From contig OZ024760.1 of assembly GCA_964016885.1 (NCBI GenBank), positions 3,313,189-3,377,188 on the forward strand: DNA of 64,000 nucleotides, in the 5' to 3' direction. Origin of the DNA: Eledone cirrhosa. Its lineage: Eukaryota > Mollusca > Cephalopoda > Octopoda > Eledonidae. Each line of letters starts with the position of its first letter. Within the stretch, counting starts at the first letter, position 1. The notes beneath the pieces were generated by a model. The model saw nothing but the letters and a program-made list of their open reading frames with translations. It ran no database searches and was not told the DNA's origin. This document shows positions 1-14,334 of the stretch, piece by piece. Position numbers and translations under genes: made by a program.

Positions 1-685
1 TTGTTAGTGCTGATGGTGGTATTGTTAGTGCTGATGGTGGTATTGGTATTGTTAGTGCTGATGGTGGTATTCGTTTTGTTAGTATTGATGGTGGTATTCT
101 TAGTATTGTTAGTACTGATGGTGTTATATGTATTGTTCGTACTGATGGTGGTATTGGTATTGTTAGTGTTGATGGTGGTATTGGTATTGTTAGTACTTAT
201 GGTGGTATTGGTATTGTTAGTACTGATGGTGGTATTGGTATTGTTAGTACTGATGGTGTTGTTGGTATTGTTAGTACTGATGGTGGTATTGGTATTGTTA
301 GTACTGATGGTGGTATTGGTATTGTTAGTGCTGATGTTGGTATTGGTATTGTTAGTACTGATGGTGGTATTGGTATTGTTAGTGCTGATGCTGGTATTGG
401 TATTGTTAGTACTGATGGTGGTATTGGTATTGTTAGTACTGATGATGGTATTGTTATTGTTAGTGCTGATTGTGGTATTGGTATTGTTAGTATTGATGGT
501 GGTATTGGTATTGTTAGTGCTGACGGTGGTATTGGTATTGTTAGTGCTGATGCTGGTATTGGTATTGTTAGTACTGATGGTGGTATTGGTATTGTTAGTA
601 CTGATGGTGGTATTGTTATTGTTAGTGGTGATGGTGGTATTGGTATTGTTAGTGCTGATGGTGGTATTGGTATTGTTAGTGCTGA
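1..685 (+). repeat. Left partial block of the array
   Basis: These monomers precede the first full higher-order copy. Markers include ATTCTTAGTATTG at about 96, a GCTGATGCTGG variant at about 385 and 546, and a rare GCTGACGG variant at 519. The stretch from about 328 to 610 reappears inside block A2 near 8,860-9,150 (offset about 8,528 at the GAC variant). It is therefore the remnant of a larger unit extending left of the window. Confidence 0.8.
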
Positions 686-3600
686 TGGTGGTATTGGTAT
701 TGTTATTGCTGATGGTGGTATTGGTATTGTTAGTGCTGATGGTGGTATTGGTATTGTTAGTGGTGAAGGTGGTATTGGTATTGTTAATGGTGATGGTGTT
801 ATCGGTATTGTTAGTACTGATGGTGGTATTGGTATTGTTGGTACTGATGGTGATATTGGTATTGTTAGTGGTGAAGGTGGTATTGGTATTGTTAGTGGTG
901 ATGGTGGTATTGGTATTGTTAGTGGTGAAGGTGGTATTGGTATTGTTAGTGCTGATGGTGGTATTGGTATTGTTAGTGGTGAAGATGGTATTGGTATTGT
1001 TAGTGCTGATGGTGGTATTGGTATTGTTAGTGGTGAAGGTGGTATTGGTATTGTTAATGGTGATGGTGTTATCGGTATTTTTAGTACTGATGGTGGTATT
1101 GGTATTGTTAGTGCTGATGGTGGTATTGGTATTGTTGGTACTGATGGTGATATTGGTATTGTTAGTGCTGATGGTGGTATTGGTATTGTTAGTGCTGATG
1201 GTGGTATTGGTATTGTTAGTGCTGATGGTGGTATTGGTATTGTTAGTACTGATGGTGATATTGGTATTGTTAGTGGTGATGGTGGTATTGGTATTGTTAG
1301 TGCTGATGGTGGTATTGGTATTGTTAGTACTGATTGTGGTATTGGTATTGTTAGTACTGATGGTGGTATTGGTATTGTTAGTACTGATGGTGGTATTGTA
1401 TTGTTAGTACTGATGGTGGTATTGGTACTGTAAGTGCTGATGGTGGTATTGGTATTGTTAGTATTGATGGTGGTATTGGTATTGTTAGTGTTGATGGTGG
1501 TATTGGTATTGTTAGTACTGATGATGGTATTGTTATTGTTAGTGCTGATTGTGGTATTGGTATTGTTAGTGCTGATTGTGGTATTGGTATTGTTAGTATT
1601 GATGGTGGTATTGGTATTGTTAGTACTGATGGTGGTATTGGTATTGTTAGTGGCGATGGTGGTATCGGTATTGTTAGTGGTGATGGTGGTATTGGTATTG
1701 TTAGTGGAGATGGTGTTATTGGTATTGTTAGTACTGATGGTGTTATTGGTATTGTTAGTGCTGATGGTGGTATTGGTATTGTTAGTGCTGATGGTGCTGA
1801 TGGTGGTATTGGTATTGTTAGTACTGATGGTGGTATTGTTATTGTTAGTGCTGATGGTGTTATTGGTACCGTTAGTACTGATGGTGGTATTGGCATTGTT
1901 AGTACTGGTGGGGGTATTGGTATTGTTAGTACTGATGGTGGTATTGGTATTGTTAGTACTGATGGTGGTATTGGTATTATTAGTGCTGATGGTGGTATTG
2001 GTATTGTTAGTGCTGATGGTGGTATTGGTATTGTTAGTACTGATGGTGGTATTGGTATTGTTAGTGCTGATGGTGGGAATGGTATTGTTAGTACTGATGG
2101 TGGTATTGGTATTGTTAGTACTGATGGTGGTATTGGTATTGGTATTGTTAGTGGCGATGGTGGTGTTGGTATTGTTAGTACTGACGGTGGTATTGGTATT
2201 GTTAGTACTGATGGTGTTATTGGTATTGTTAGTACTGATGGTGGTATTGGTATTGTTAGTGGTGATGGTGGTATTGGTATTGTTAGTGATGATGGTGGTA
2301 TTGGTATTGTTAGTGGTGATGGTGGTATTGGTATTGTTAGTGCTGATGGTGGTACTAGTATTGTTAGTACTGATGGTGATATTGGTATTGTTAGTGCTGA
2401 TGGTGGTATTGGTATTGTTAGTACTGATGGTGGTATTGGTATTGTTAGTACTGATGGTGGTATTGGTATTGTTAGTGCTGATGCTGGTATTGGTATTGTT
2501 AGTACTGATGGTGGTATTGGTATTGTTAGTACTGATGGTGGTATTGGTATTGTTAGTGGTGATGGTGGTATGGGTATTGTTAGTGGTGATGCTGGTATTG
2601 GTATTGTTAGTACTGATGGTGGTATTGGTATTGTTAGTGGGAATGGTGGTATTGGTATTGTTATTACTGATGGTGTTATTGGTATTGTTAGTACTGATGG
2701 TGGTATTGGTATTGTTAGTGGTGATGGTGGTATTGGTATTGTTAGTGGTGATGGTGTTATAGGTATTGTTAGTGCTGATGGTGGTATTGGTATTGTTAGT
2801 GCTGATGGTGTTATTGGTATTGTTAGTACTGATGGTGGTATTGGTATTGTTAGTACTGATGGTGGTATTGGTATTGTTAGTGGTGATGGTGGTATTGGTA
2901 TTGTTAGTGCTGATGGTGGTATTGGTATTGTTAGTGGTGTAGTGGTATTGGTATTGTTAGTACTGATGGTAGTATTGGAATTGTTAGTACTGGTGGTGGT
3001 ATTGGTATTGTTAGTGGCGATGGTGGTATTGGTATTGTTAGTGGTGATGGTGTTATTGGTATTGTTAGTGCTGATGGTGGTATTGGTATTGTTAGTGGTG
3101 ATGGTGTTATTGGTATTGTTAGTACTGATGGTGGTATTGGTATTGTTAGTGCTGATGGTGGTATTGGTATTGTTAGTGCTGATGGTGCTGATGGTGGTAT
3201 TAGTATTGTTAGTACTGATGGTGGTATTGTTATTGTTAGTGCTGATGGTTTTATTGGTACTGTTAGTACTGATGGTGGTATTGGTATTGTTAGTGCTGAT
3301 GGTGGTATTGGTATTGCTGATGGTGGTATTGGTATTGTTAGTACTGATGGTGGTATTGGTATTATTAGTGCTGATGGTGGTATTGGCATTGTTAGTGCTG
3401 ATGGTGGTATTGGTTTTGTTAGTACTGATGTTGGTATTGGTATTGTTAGTGCTGATGGTGGGAATGGTATTTTTAGTACTGATGGTGGGAATGGTATTTT
3501 TAGTACTGATGGTGGTATTGGTATTGTTTGTGGCGATGGTGTTATTGGTATTGTTAGTGGTGATGGTGGTATTGGTATTGTTAGTACTGATGGTGGTATT

Positions 3601-6600
3601 GGTATTGTTAGTACTGATGGTGTTATTGGTATTCTAAGTACTGATGGTGGTATTGGTATTGTTAGTGGTGATGGTGGTATTGGTATTGTTAGTGGTGATG
3701 GTGTTATCGGTATTGTTAGTGCTGATGGTGGTATTGGTATCGTTAGTGGTGATTGTGGTATTGGTATTGTTAGTACTGATGGTGGTATTGGAATTGTTAG
3801 TACTGGTGGTGGTATTGGTATTGTTAGTACTGATGGTGGTATTGGTACTGTTAGTACTGTTGGTGGTATTGGTATTGTTAGTACTGATGGTGGTATTGGT
3901 ATTGTTAGTACTGATGGTGGTATTGGTATTGTTAGTACTGATGGTGATATTGGTATTGTTAGTACTGATGGTGGTATTGGTATTGTTAGTACTGATGGTG
4001 GTATTGGTATTGTTAGTGCTGATGGTGGTATTGGTATTGCTGATGGTGGTATTGGTATCGTTAGTACTGATGGTGGTATTGGTATTGGTAGTACTGATGG
4101 TGGTATTGGTATTGTTAGTGCTGATAGTAGTATTGGTATTGTTAGTGCTGATGGTGGTATTGGTATTGCTGATGGTGGTATTGGTTTTGTTAGTGGTGAT
4201 GGTGGTATTTGTATTGTTAGTACTGATGATGGTATTGGTATTGTTAGTACTGATGGTGGTATTGGTATTGTTAGTACTGATGGTAGTATTGGTATTGTTA
4301 GTGGTGATGGTGGTATTGGTATTGTTAGTAATGATGGTGGTATTGGTATTGTTAGTGGTGATGGTGTTATTGGTATTGTTAGTACTGATGGTGCTATTGG
4401 TATTGTTAGTACTGACGTTGATATTGGTATCGTTAGTACTGATGGTGGTATTGGTATTCTTAGTACTGATGTTGGTATTGGTATTGTTAGTGCTGATGGT
4501 GGTATTGGTATTGTTAGTGCTGATGGTGGTATTCGTATTCTTAGTACTGATGGTGGTATTGGTATTTTAGTACTGATGGTGGTATTGGGATTGTTAGTGG
4601 TGATGGTGGTATTGGTATTGTTAGTACTGATGGTGGTATTGGTATTGTTAGGGCTGATGGTGGGATTGGTATTGTTAGTACTGATGGTGGTATTGGTATT
4701 GTTAGTGGTGAAGGTGGTATTGGTATTGTTAATAGTGATGGTGTTATTGGTATTGTTAGTACTGATGGTGTTATTGGTATTGTTAGTACTGATGGTGGTA
4801 TTGGTATTGTTAGTGGTGAAGGTGGTATTGGTATTGTTAGTGGTGATGGTGGTATTGGAATTGTTAGTACTGATGGTGATATTGGTATTGTTAGTGGTGA
4901 TGGTGTTATAGGCATTGTTAGTGCTGATGGTGATATTGGTATTGTTAGTGGTGATGGTGGTATTGGTATTGTTAGTACTGATGGTGGTATTGGAATTGTT
5001 AGTACTGGTGGTGGTATTGGTATTGTTAGTACTGATGGTGGTATTGTTACTGTTAGTACTGTTGGTGGTTTGGGTACTGTTAGTACTGTTGGTGGTATTG
5101 GTATTGTTAGTACTGATGGTGGTATTGGTATTCTTAGGGATGATGGTGGTATTGGTATTGTTAGTGCTGATAGTGGTATAGGTATTGTTAGTGCTGATGG
5201 TGGTATTGGTATTGCTGATGGTGGTATTGGTATCGTTAGTACTGATGGTGGTATTGGTATTGTTAGTACTGATGGTGGTATTGGTATTGTTAGTACTGAT
5301 GGTGGCATTGGTATTGTTAGTACTGATGGTGGTATTGGTATTGTTAGAACTGATGGTGGTACTGGTATTGTTAGTACTGATGGTGGTATTGGTATTGTTA
5401 GTGCTGATGGTGGTATTGGTATTGCTGATGGTGGTATTGGTATCGTTAGTACTGATGGTGGTATTGGTATTGTTAGTACTGATAGTGGTATTGGTATTGT
5501 TAGTACTGATGGTGGCATTGGTATTGTTAGGCTGATGGTGGTATTGGTATTGTTAGTGCTGATGGTGGTATTGGTATTGTTAGTGGTGATGGTGGTATTG
5601 GTATTGTTAGTGCTGATGGTGGTATTGGCATTGTTAGTACTGGTGGGGGTATTGGTATTGTTAGTACTGATGGTGGTATTGGTATTGTTAGTACTGATGG
5701 TGGTATTGGTATTATTAGTGCTGATGGTGGTATTGGCATTGTTAGTGCTGATGGTGGTATTGGTATTGTTAGTACTGATGGTGTTATTGGTAATGTTAGT
5801 GCTGATGGTGGGAATGGTATTTTTAGTACTGATGGTGGTATTGGTATTGTTAGTACTGGTGGGGGTATTGGTATTGTTAGTACTGGTGGGGGTATTGGTA
5901 TTGTTAGTACTGGTGGGGGTATTGGTATTGCTAGTTTCTGATGATGGTATTGGTATTATTAGTGCTGATGGTGGTATTGGCATTGTTAGTGCTGATGGTG
6001 GTATTGGTATTGTTAGTACTGATGGTGGTATTGGTAATGTTAGTGGCGATGGTGGTATTGGTATTGTTAGTGGTGATGGTGGTATTGGTATTGTTAGTGG
6101 TGATGGTGGTATTGGTATTGTTAGTACTGATGGTGGTATTGTTATTGTTAGTGCTGATGGTGGTATTGGTTTTGTTAGTGGTGATGGTGGTATTGGTATT
6201 GTTAGTACTGATGGTGGTATTGGAATTGTTAGTACAGGTGGTGGTATTGGTATTGTTAGTACTGATGGTGGTATTGGTACTGTTAGTACTGTTGGTTGTA
6301 TTGGTATTGTTAGTACTGATGGTGGTATTGGTATTGTTAGTACTGATGGTGGTATTGGTATTGTTAGTACTGATGGTGGTATTGGTATTGTTAGTGGTGA
6401 TGGTGGTATTGGTATTGTTAGTACTGATGGTGGTATTGGTATTGTTAGTACTGATGGTGGTATTGGTATTGTTAGTACTGATGGTGGTATTGGTATTGTT
6501 AGTGCTGATGGTGGTATTGGTATTGTTAGTGCTGATGGTGGTATTGGTATTGCTGATGGTGGTATTGGTATTGTTAGTACTGATAGTGGTATTGTTATTG

Positions 6601-6769
6601 TTAGTACTGATGGTAGTATGGTATTGTTAGGCTGATGGTGGTATTGGTATCGTTAGTGCTGATGGTCGTATTGGTATTGTTAGTACTGATGTTGGTATTG
6701 GTACTGTTAGTACTGATGGTGGTATTGGTATTGTTAGGCTGATGGTGGTATTGGTATTGTTAGTACTGA
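686..6769 (+). repeat. Higher-order repeat copy A1 (about 6.1 kb)
   Basis: The order of variant monomers matches the next block at an offset of 6,084 bp on the left (ATTGTTATTGCTG at 701 and 6,785) and 6,597 bp on the right (the GGTGGTATGGG variant near 2,566 and 9,163, and the GTTAGG markers at 5,526/12,123 and 6,626/13,223). It is rich in monomers whose eighth triplet is GGT and in a GGTGAAGGT variant near 770-1,050. Phase-breaking one-base losses sit at 1,395 (ATTGTATTG), about 4,564 (GGTATTTTAG), 5,526, 6,626 and 6,733 (GTTAGGCTG). Confidence 0.9.
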
Positions 6770-9700
6770 TGGTGGTATTGGTATTGTTATTGCTGATGGT
6801 GGTATTGGTATTGTTAGTGCTGATGGTGGTATTGGTATTGTTAGTGGTGAAGGTGGTATTGGTACTGTTAATGGTGATGGTGTTATCGGTATTGTTAGTA
6901 CTGATGGTGGTATTGGTATTGTTGGTACTGATGGTGATATTGGTATTGTTAGTGGTGAAGGTGGTATTGGTATTGTTAGTGGTGATGGTGGTATTGGTAT
7001 TGTTAGTGGTGAAGGTGGTATTGGTATTGTTAGTGCTGATGGTGGTATTGGTATTGTTAGTGGTGAAGATGGTATTGGTATTGTTAGTGCTGATGGTGGT
7101 ATTGGTATTGTTAGTGGTGAAGGTGGTATTGGTATTGTTAATGGTGATGGTGTTATCGGTATTTTTAGTACTGATGGTGGTATTGGTATTGTTAGTGCTG
7201 ATGGTGGTATTGGTATTGTTGGTACTGATGGTGATATTGGTATTGTTAGTGCTGATGGTGGTATTGGTATTGTTAGTGCTGATGGTGGTATTGGTATTGT
7301 TAGTGCTGATGGTGGTATTGGTATTGTTAGTACTGATGGTGATATTGGTATTGTTAGTGGTGATGGTGGTATTGGTATTGTTAGTGCTGATGGTGGTATT
7401 GGTATTGTTAGTACTGATGGTGGTATTGGTATTGTTAGTACTGATGGTGGTATTGGTATTGTTAGTACTGATGGTGGTATTGTATTGTTAGTACTGATGG
7501 TGGTATTGGTACTGTAAGTGCTGATGGTGGTATTGGTATTGTTAGTATTGATGGTGGTATTGGTATTGTTAGTGTTGATGGTGGTATTGGTATTGTTAGT
7601 ACTGATGATGGTATTGTTATTGTTAGTGCTGATTGTGGTATTGGTATTGTTAGTGCTGATTGTGGTATTGGTATTGTTAGTATTGATGGTGGTATTGGTA
7701 TTGTTAGTACTGATGGTGGTATTGGTATTGTTAGTGGCGATGGTGGTATCGGTATTGTTAGTGGTGATGGTGGTATTGGTATTGTTAGTGGAGATGGTGT
7801 TATTGGTATTGTTAGTGCTGATGGTGGTATTGGTATTGTTAGTGGTGATGGTGTTATTGGTATTGTTAGTACTGATGGTGTTATTGGTATTGTTAGTGCT
7901 GATGGTGGTATTGGTATTGTTAGTGCTGATGGTGCTGATGGTGGTATTGGTATTGTTAGTACTGATGGTGGTATTGTTATTGTTAGTGCTGATGGTGTTA
8001 TTGGTACCGTTAGTACTGATGGTGGTATTGGCATTGTTAGTACTGGTGGGGGTATTGGTATAGTTAGTACTGATGGTGGTATTGGTATTGTTAGTACTGA
8101 TGGTGGTATTGGTATTATTAGTGCTGATGGTGGTATTGGTATTGTTAGTGCTGATGGTGGTATTGGTATTGTTAGTACTGATGGTGGTATTGGTATTGTT
8201 AGTGCTGATGGTGGGAATGGTATTGTTAGTACTGATGGTGGTGTTGGTATTGTTAGTACTGATGGTGGTATTGGTATTGGTATTGTTAGTGGCGATGGTG
8301 GTGTTGGTATTGTTAGTACTGACGGTGGTATTGGTATTGTTAGTACTGATGGTGTTATTGGTATTGTTAGTACTGATGGTGGTATTGGTATTGTTAGTGG
8401 TGATGGTGGTATTGGTATTGTTAGTGATGATGGTGGTATTGGTATTGTTAGTGGTGATGGTGGTATTGGTATTGTTAGTGCTGATGGTGGTACTAGTATT
8501 GTTAGTACTGATGGTGATATTGGTATTGTTAGTGCTGATGGTGGTATTGGTATTGTTAGTACTGATGGTGGTATTGGTATTGTTAGTACTGATGGGGGTA
8601 TTGGTATTGTTAGTGCTGATGGTGGTGTTGTTATTGTTAGTACTGTTGGTGGTATTGGTATTGTTAGTGCTGATGGTGGTGTTGGTGTTGTTAGAGTTGA
8701 TGGTGGTATTGGTATTGTTAGTGCTGATGGTGCTGATGGTATTGTTAGTGCTGATGGTGGTAATGGTATTGTTAGTGTTGATGGTGGTATTGGTATTGTT
8801 AGTACTGATGGTGGTATTGGTATTGTTAGTGCTGATGGTGGTATTGGTATTGTTAGTGCTGATGTTGGTATTGGTATTGTTAGTACTGATGGTGGTATTG
8901 GTATTGTTAGTGCTGATGCTGGTATTGGTATTGTTAGTACTGATGGTGGTATTGGTATTGTTAGTACTGATGATGGTATTGTTATTGCTAGTGCTGATTG
9001 TGGTATTGGTATTGTTAGTATTGATGGTGGTATTGGTATTGTTAGTGCTGACGGTGGTATTGGTATTGTTAGTGCTGATGCTGGTATTGGTATTGTTAGT
9101 ACTGATGGTGGTATTGGTATTGTTAGTACTGATGGTGGTATTGGTATTGTTAGTGGTGATGGTGGTATGGGTATTGTTAGTGGTGATGCTGGTATTGGTA
9201 TTGTTAGTACTGATGGTGGTATTGGTATTGTTAGTGGGAATGGTGGTATTGGTATTGTTATTACTGATGGTGTTATTGGTATTGTTAGTACTGATGGTGG
9301 TATTGGTATTGTTAGTGGTGATGGTGGTATTGGTATTGTTAGTGGTGATGGTGTTATAGGTATTGTTAGTGCTGATGGTGGTATTGTTATTGTTAGTGCT
9401 GATGGTGTTATTGGTATTGTTAGTACTGATGGTGGTATTGGTATTGTTAGTACTGATGGTGGTATTGGTATTGTTAGTGGTGATGGTGGTATTGGTATTG
9501 TTAGTGCTGATGGTGGTATTGGTATTGTTAGTGGTGTAGTGGTATTGGTATTGTTAGTACTGATGGTAGTATTGGAATTGTTAGTACTGGTGGTGGTATT
9601 GGTATTGTTAGTGGCGATGGTGGTATTGGTATTGTTAGTGGTGATGGTGTTATTGGTATTGTTAGTGCTGATGGTGGTATTGGTATTGTTAGTGGTGATG

Positions 9701-12700
9701 GTGTTATTGGTATTGTTAGTACTGATGGTGGTATTGGTATTGTTAGTGCTGATGGTGGTATTGGTATTGTTAGTGCTGATGGTGCTGATGGTGGTATTAG
9801 TATTGTTAGTACTGATGGTGGTATTGTTATTGTTAGTGCTGATGGTTTTATTGGTACTGTTAGTACTGATGGTGGTATTGGTATTGTTAGTGCTGATGGT
9901 GGTATTGGTATTGCTGATGGTGGTATTGGTATTGTTAGTACTGATGGTGGTATTGGTATTATTAGTGCTGATGGTGGTATTGGCATTGTTAGTGCTGATG
10001 GTGGTATTGGTTTTGTTAGTACTGATGTTGGTATTGGTATTGTTAGTGCTGATGGTGGGAATGGTATTTTTAGTACTGATGGTGGGAATGGTATTTTTAG
10101 TACTGATGGTGGTATTGGTATTGTTTGTGGCGATGGTGTTATTGGTATTGTTAGTGGTGATGGTGGTATTGGTATTGTTAGTACTGATGGTGGTATTGGT
10201 ATTGTTAGTACTGATGGTGTTATTGGTATTCTAAGTACTGATGGTGGTATTGGAATTGTTAGTGGTGATGGTGGTATTGGTATTGTTAGTGGTGATGGTG
10301 TTATCGGTATTGTTAGTGCTGATGGTGGTATTGGTATCGTTAGTGGTGATTGTGGTATTGGTATTGTTAGTACTGATGGTGGTATTGGAATTGTTAGTAC
10401 TGGTGGTGGTATTGGTATTGTTAGTACTGATGGTGGTATTGGTACTGTTAGTACTGTTGGTGGTATTGGTATTGTTAGTACTGATGGTGGTATTGGTATT
10501 GTTAGTACTGATGGTGGTATTGGCATTGTTAGTACTGATGGTGATATTGGTATTGTTAGTACTGATGGTGGTATTGGTATTGTTAGTACTGATGGTGGTA
10601 TTGGTATTGTTAGTGCTGATGGTGGTATTGGTATTGCTGATGGTGGTATTGGTATCGTTAGTACTGATGGTGGTATTGGTATTGGTAGTACTGATGGTGG
10701 TATTGGTATTGTTAGTGCTGATAGTAGTATTGGTATTGTTAGTGCTGATGGTGGTATTGGTATTGCTGATGGTGGTATTGGTTTTGTTAGTGGTGATGGT
10801 GGTATTTGTATTGTTAGTACTGATGATGGTATTGGTATTGTTAGTACTGATGGTGGTATTGGTATTGTTAGTACTGATGGTAGTATTGGTATTGTTAGTG
10901 GTGATGGTGGTATTGGTATTGTTAGTAATGATGGTGGTATTGGTATTGTTAGTGGTGATGGTGTTATTGGTATTGTTAGTACTGATGGTGCTATTGGTAT
11001 TGTTAGTACTGACGTTGATATTGGTATCGTTAGTACTGATGGTGGTATTGGTATTCTTAGTACTGATGTTGGTATTGGTATTGTTAGTGCTGATGGTGGT
11101 ATTGGTATTGTTAGTGCTGATGGTGGTATTCGTATTCTTAGTACTGATGGTGGTATTGGTATTTTAGTACTGATGGTGGTATTGGGATTGTTAGTGGTGA
11201 TGGTGGTATTGGTATTGTTAGTACTGATGGTGGTATTGGTATTGTTAGGGCTGATGGTGGGATTGGTATTGTTAGTACTGATGGTGGTATTGGTATTGTT
11301 AGTGGTGAAGGTGGTATTGGTATTGTTAATAGTGATGGTGTTATTGGTATTGTTAGTACTGATGGTGTTATTGGTATTGTTAGTACTGATGGTGGTATTG
11401 GTATTGTTAGTGGTGAAGGTGGTATTGGTATTGTTAGTGGTGATGGTGGTATTGGAATTGTTAGTACTGATGGTGATATTGGTATTGTTAGTGGTGATGG
11501 TGTTATAGGCATTGTTAGTGCTGATGGTGATATTGGTATTGTTAGTGGTGATGGTGGTATTGGTATTGTTAGTACTGATGGTGGTATTGGAATTGTTAGT
11601 ACTGGTGGTGGTATTGGTATTGTTAGTACTGATGGTGGTATTGTTACTGTTAGTACTGTTGGTGGTTTGGGTACTGTTAGTACTGTTGGTGGTATAGGTA
11701 TTGTTAGTACTGATGGTGGTATTGGTATTCTTAGTGATGATGGTGGTATTGGTATTGTTAGTGCTGATAGTGGTATAGGTATTGTTAGTGCTGATGGTGG
11801 TATTGGTATTGCTGATGGTGGTATTGGTATCGTTAGTACTGATGGTGGTATTGGTATTGTTAGTACTGATGGTGGTATTGGTATTGTTAGTACTGATGGT
11901 GGCATTGGTATTGTTAGTACTGATGGTGGTATTGGTATTGTTAGAACTGATGGTGGTACTGGTATTGTTAGTACTGATGGTGGTATTGGTATTGTTAGTG
12001 CTGATGGTGGTATTGGTATTGCTGATGGTGGTATTGGTATCGTTAGTACTGATGGTGGTATTGGTATTGTTAGTACTGATAGTGGTATTGGTATTGTTAG
12101 TACTGATGGTGGCATTGGTATTGTTAGGCTGATGGTGGTATTGGTATTGTTAGTGCTGATGGTGGTATTGGTATTGTTAGTGGTGATGGTGGTATTGGTA
12201 TTGTTAGTGCTGATGGTGGTATTGGCATTGTTAGTACTGGTGGGGGTATTGGTATTGTTAGTACTGATGGTGGTATTGGTATTGTTAGTACTGATGGTGG
12301 TATTGGTATTATTAGTGCTGATGGTGGTATTGGCATTGTTAGTGCTGATGGTGGTATTGGTATTGTTAGTACTGATGGTGTTATTGGTAATGTTAGTGCT
12401 GATGGTGGGAATGGTATTTTTAGTACTGATGGTGGTATTGGTATTGTTAGTACTGGTGGGGGTATTGGTATTGTTAGTACTGGTGGGGGTATTGGTATTG
12501 TTAGTACTGGTGGGGGTATTGGTATTGCTAGTTTCTGATGATGGTATTGGTATTATTAGTGCTGATGGTGGTATTGGCATTGTTAGTGCTGATGGTGGTA
12601 TTGGTATTGTTAGTACTGATGGTGGTATTGGTAATGTTAGTGGCGATGGTGGTATTGGTATTGTTAGTGGTGATGGTGGTATTGGTATTGTTAGTGGTGA

Positions 12701-13382
12701 TGGTGGTATTGGTATTGTTAGTACTGATGGTGGTATTGTTATTGTTAGTGCTGATGGTGGTATTGGTTTTGTTAGTGGTGATGGTGGTATTGGTATTGTT
12801 AGTACTGATGGTGGTATTGGAATTGTTAGTACAGGTGGTGGTATTGGTATTGTTAGTACTGATGGTGGTATTGGTACTGTTAGTACTGTTGGTTGTATTG
12901 GTATTGTTAGTACTGATGGTGGTATTGGTATTGTTAGTACTGATGGTGGTATTGGTATTGTTAGTACTGATGGTGGTATTGGTATTGTTAGTGGTGATGG
13001 TGGTATTGGTATTGTTAGTACTGATGGTGGTATTGGTATTGTTAGTACTGATGGTGGTATTGGTATTGTTAGTACTGATGGTGGTATTGGTATTGTTAGT
13101 GCTGATGGTGGTATTGGTATTGTTAGTGCTGATGGTGGTATTGGTATTGCTGATGGTGGTATTGGTATTGTTAGTACTGATAGTGGTATTGTTATTGTTA
13201 GTACTGATGGTAGTATGGTATTGTTAGGCTGATGGTGGTATTGGTATCGTTAGTGCTGATGGTCGTATTGGTATTGTTAGTACTGATGTTGGTATTGGTA
13301 CTGTTAGTACTGATGGTGGTATTGGTATTGTTAGGCTGATGGTGGTATTGGTATTGTTAGTACTGATGGTGGTATTGGTATT
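6770..13382 (+). repeat. Higher-order repeat copy A2 (about 6.6 kb)
   Basis: This is a second copy of A1, differing by length changes and a handful of substitutions, for example GGTATTGG followed by AATT at 10,251 where A1 has TATT, and AGT at about 11,730 where A1 has AGG. It gained 54 bp (two monomers) near 7,800-7,860. It also gained 459 bp (17 monomers) between about 8,050 and 9,160, part of which resembles the block at 328-610. All offsets are multiples of three, and the 459-bp gain is an exact monomer multiple. Confidence 0.9.
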
Positions 13383-14334
13383 GTTAGGCTGATGGTGGTA
13401 TTGGTATTGTTAGTGTTGATAGTCGTATTGGTATTGCTGATGGTGGTATTGGTATTGTTAGTACTGATGGTGGTATTGGTATTGTTAGTACTGATGGTAG
13501 TATTGGTATTGTTAGTGCTGATGGTGGTATTGGTATTGCTGATGGTGGTATTGGTATTGTTAGTACTGATGGTGGTATTTGTATTGTTAGTACTGATGAT
13601 GGTATTGGTATTGTTAGTACTGATGGTGGTATTGGTATTATTAGTACTGATGATGGTATTGGTATTGTTAGTACTGATGGTGGTATTGGTATTGTTAGTA
13701 ATGATGGTGGTATTGGTATTGTTAGTGGTGATGGTGTTATTGGTATTGTTAGTACTGATGGTGGTATTGGTATTGTTAGTACTGACGTTGATATTGGTAT
13801 CGTTAGTACTGATGGTGGTATTGGTATTCTTAGTACTGATGTTGGTATTGGTATTGTTAGTGCTGATGGTGGTATTGGTATTGTTAGTGCTGATGGTGGT
13901 ATTCGTATTCTTAGTACTGATGGTGGTATTGGTATTGTTAGTACTGATGGTGGTATTGGGATTGTTAGTGGTGATGGTGGTATTGGTATTGTTAGTACTG
14001 ATGGTGGTATTGGTATTGTTAGTGGTGATGGTGGTATTGTTATTGTTAGTACTGGTGGTGGTATTGGTATTGTTAGTACTGATGGTGGTATTGGTACTGT
14101 TAGTACTGATGGCGGTATTGGTGTTGTTAGTAGTGATGGTGGTATTGGTATTGTTAGTAATGATGGTGGTATTGGTATTGTTAGTGGTGATGGTGTTATT
14201 GGTATTGTTAGTACTGATGGTGGTATTGGTATTGTTAGTACTGATGGTGGTATTGGTATTGTTAGTAGTGATGGTGGTATTGGTATTATTAGTACTGATG
14301 GTGGTATTGGTATTGTTAGTACTGATGGTGGTAT
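13383..14334 (+). repeat. A/B transition segment
   Basis: These 27-bp monomers lie between the last GTTAGGCTG marker of block A (13,383) and the first recognisable B copy. The segment mixes A-like order (GGTATTTGTATTG at about 13,576, compare 4,205) with B-like features (ACTGACGTTGATATTGG at about 13,785). No other sequence is present. Confidence 0.75.
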
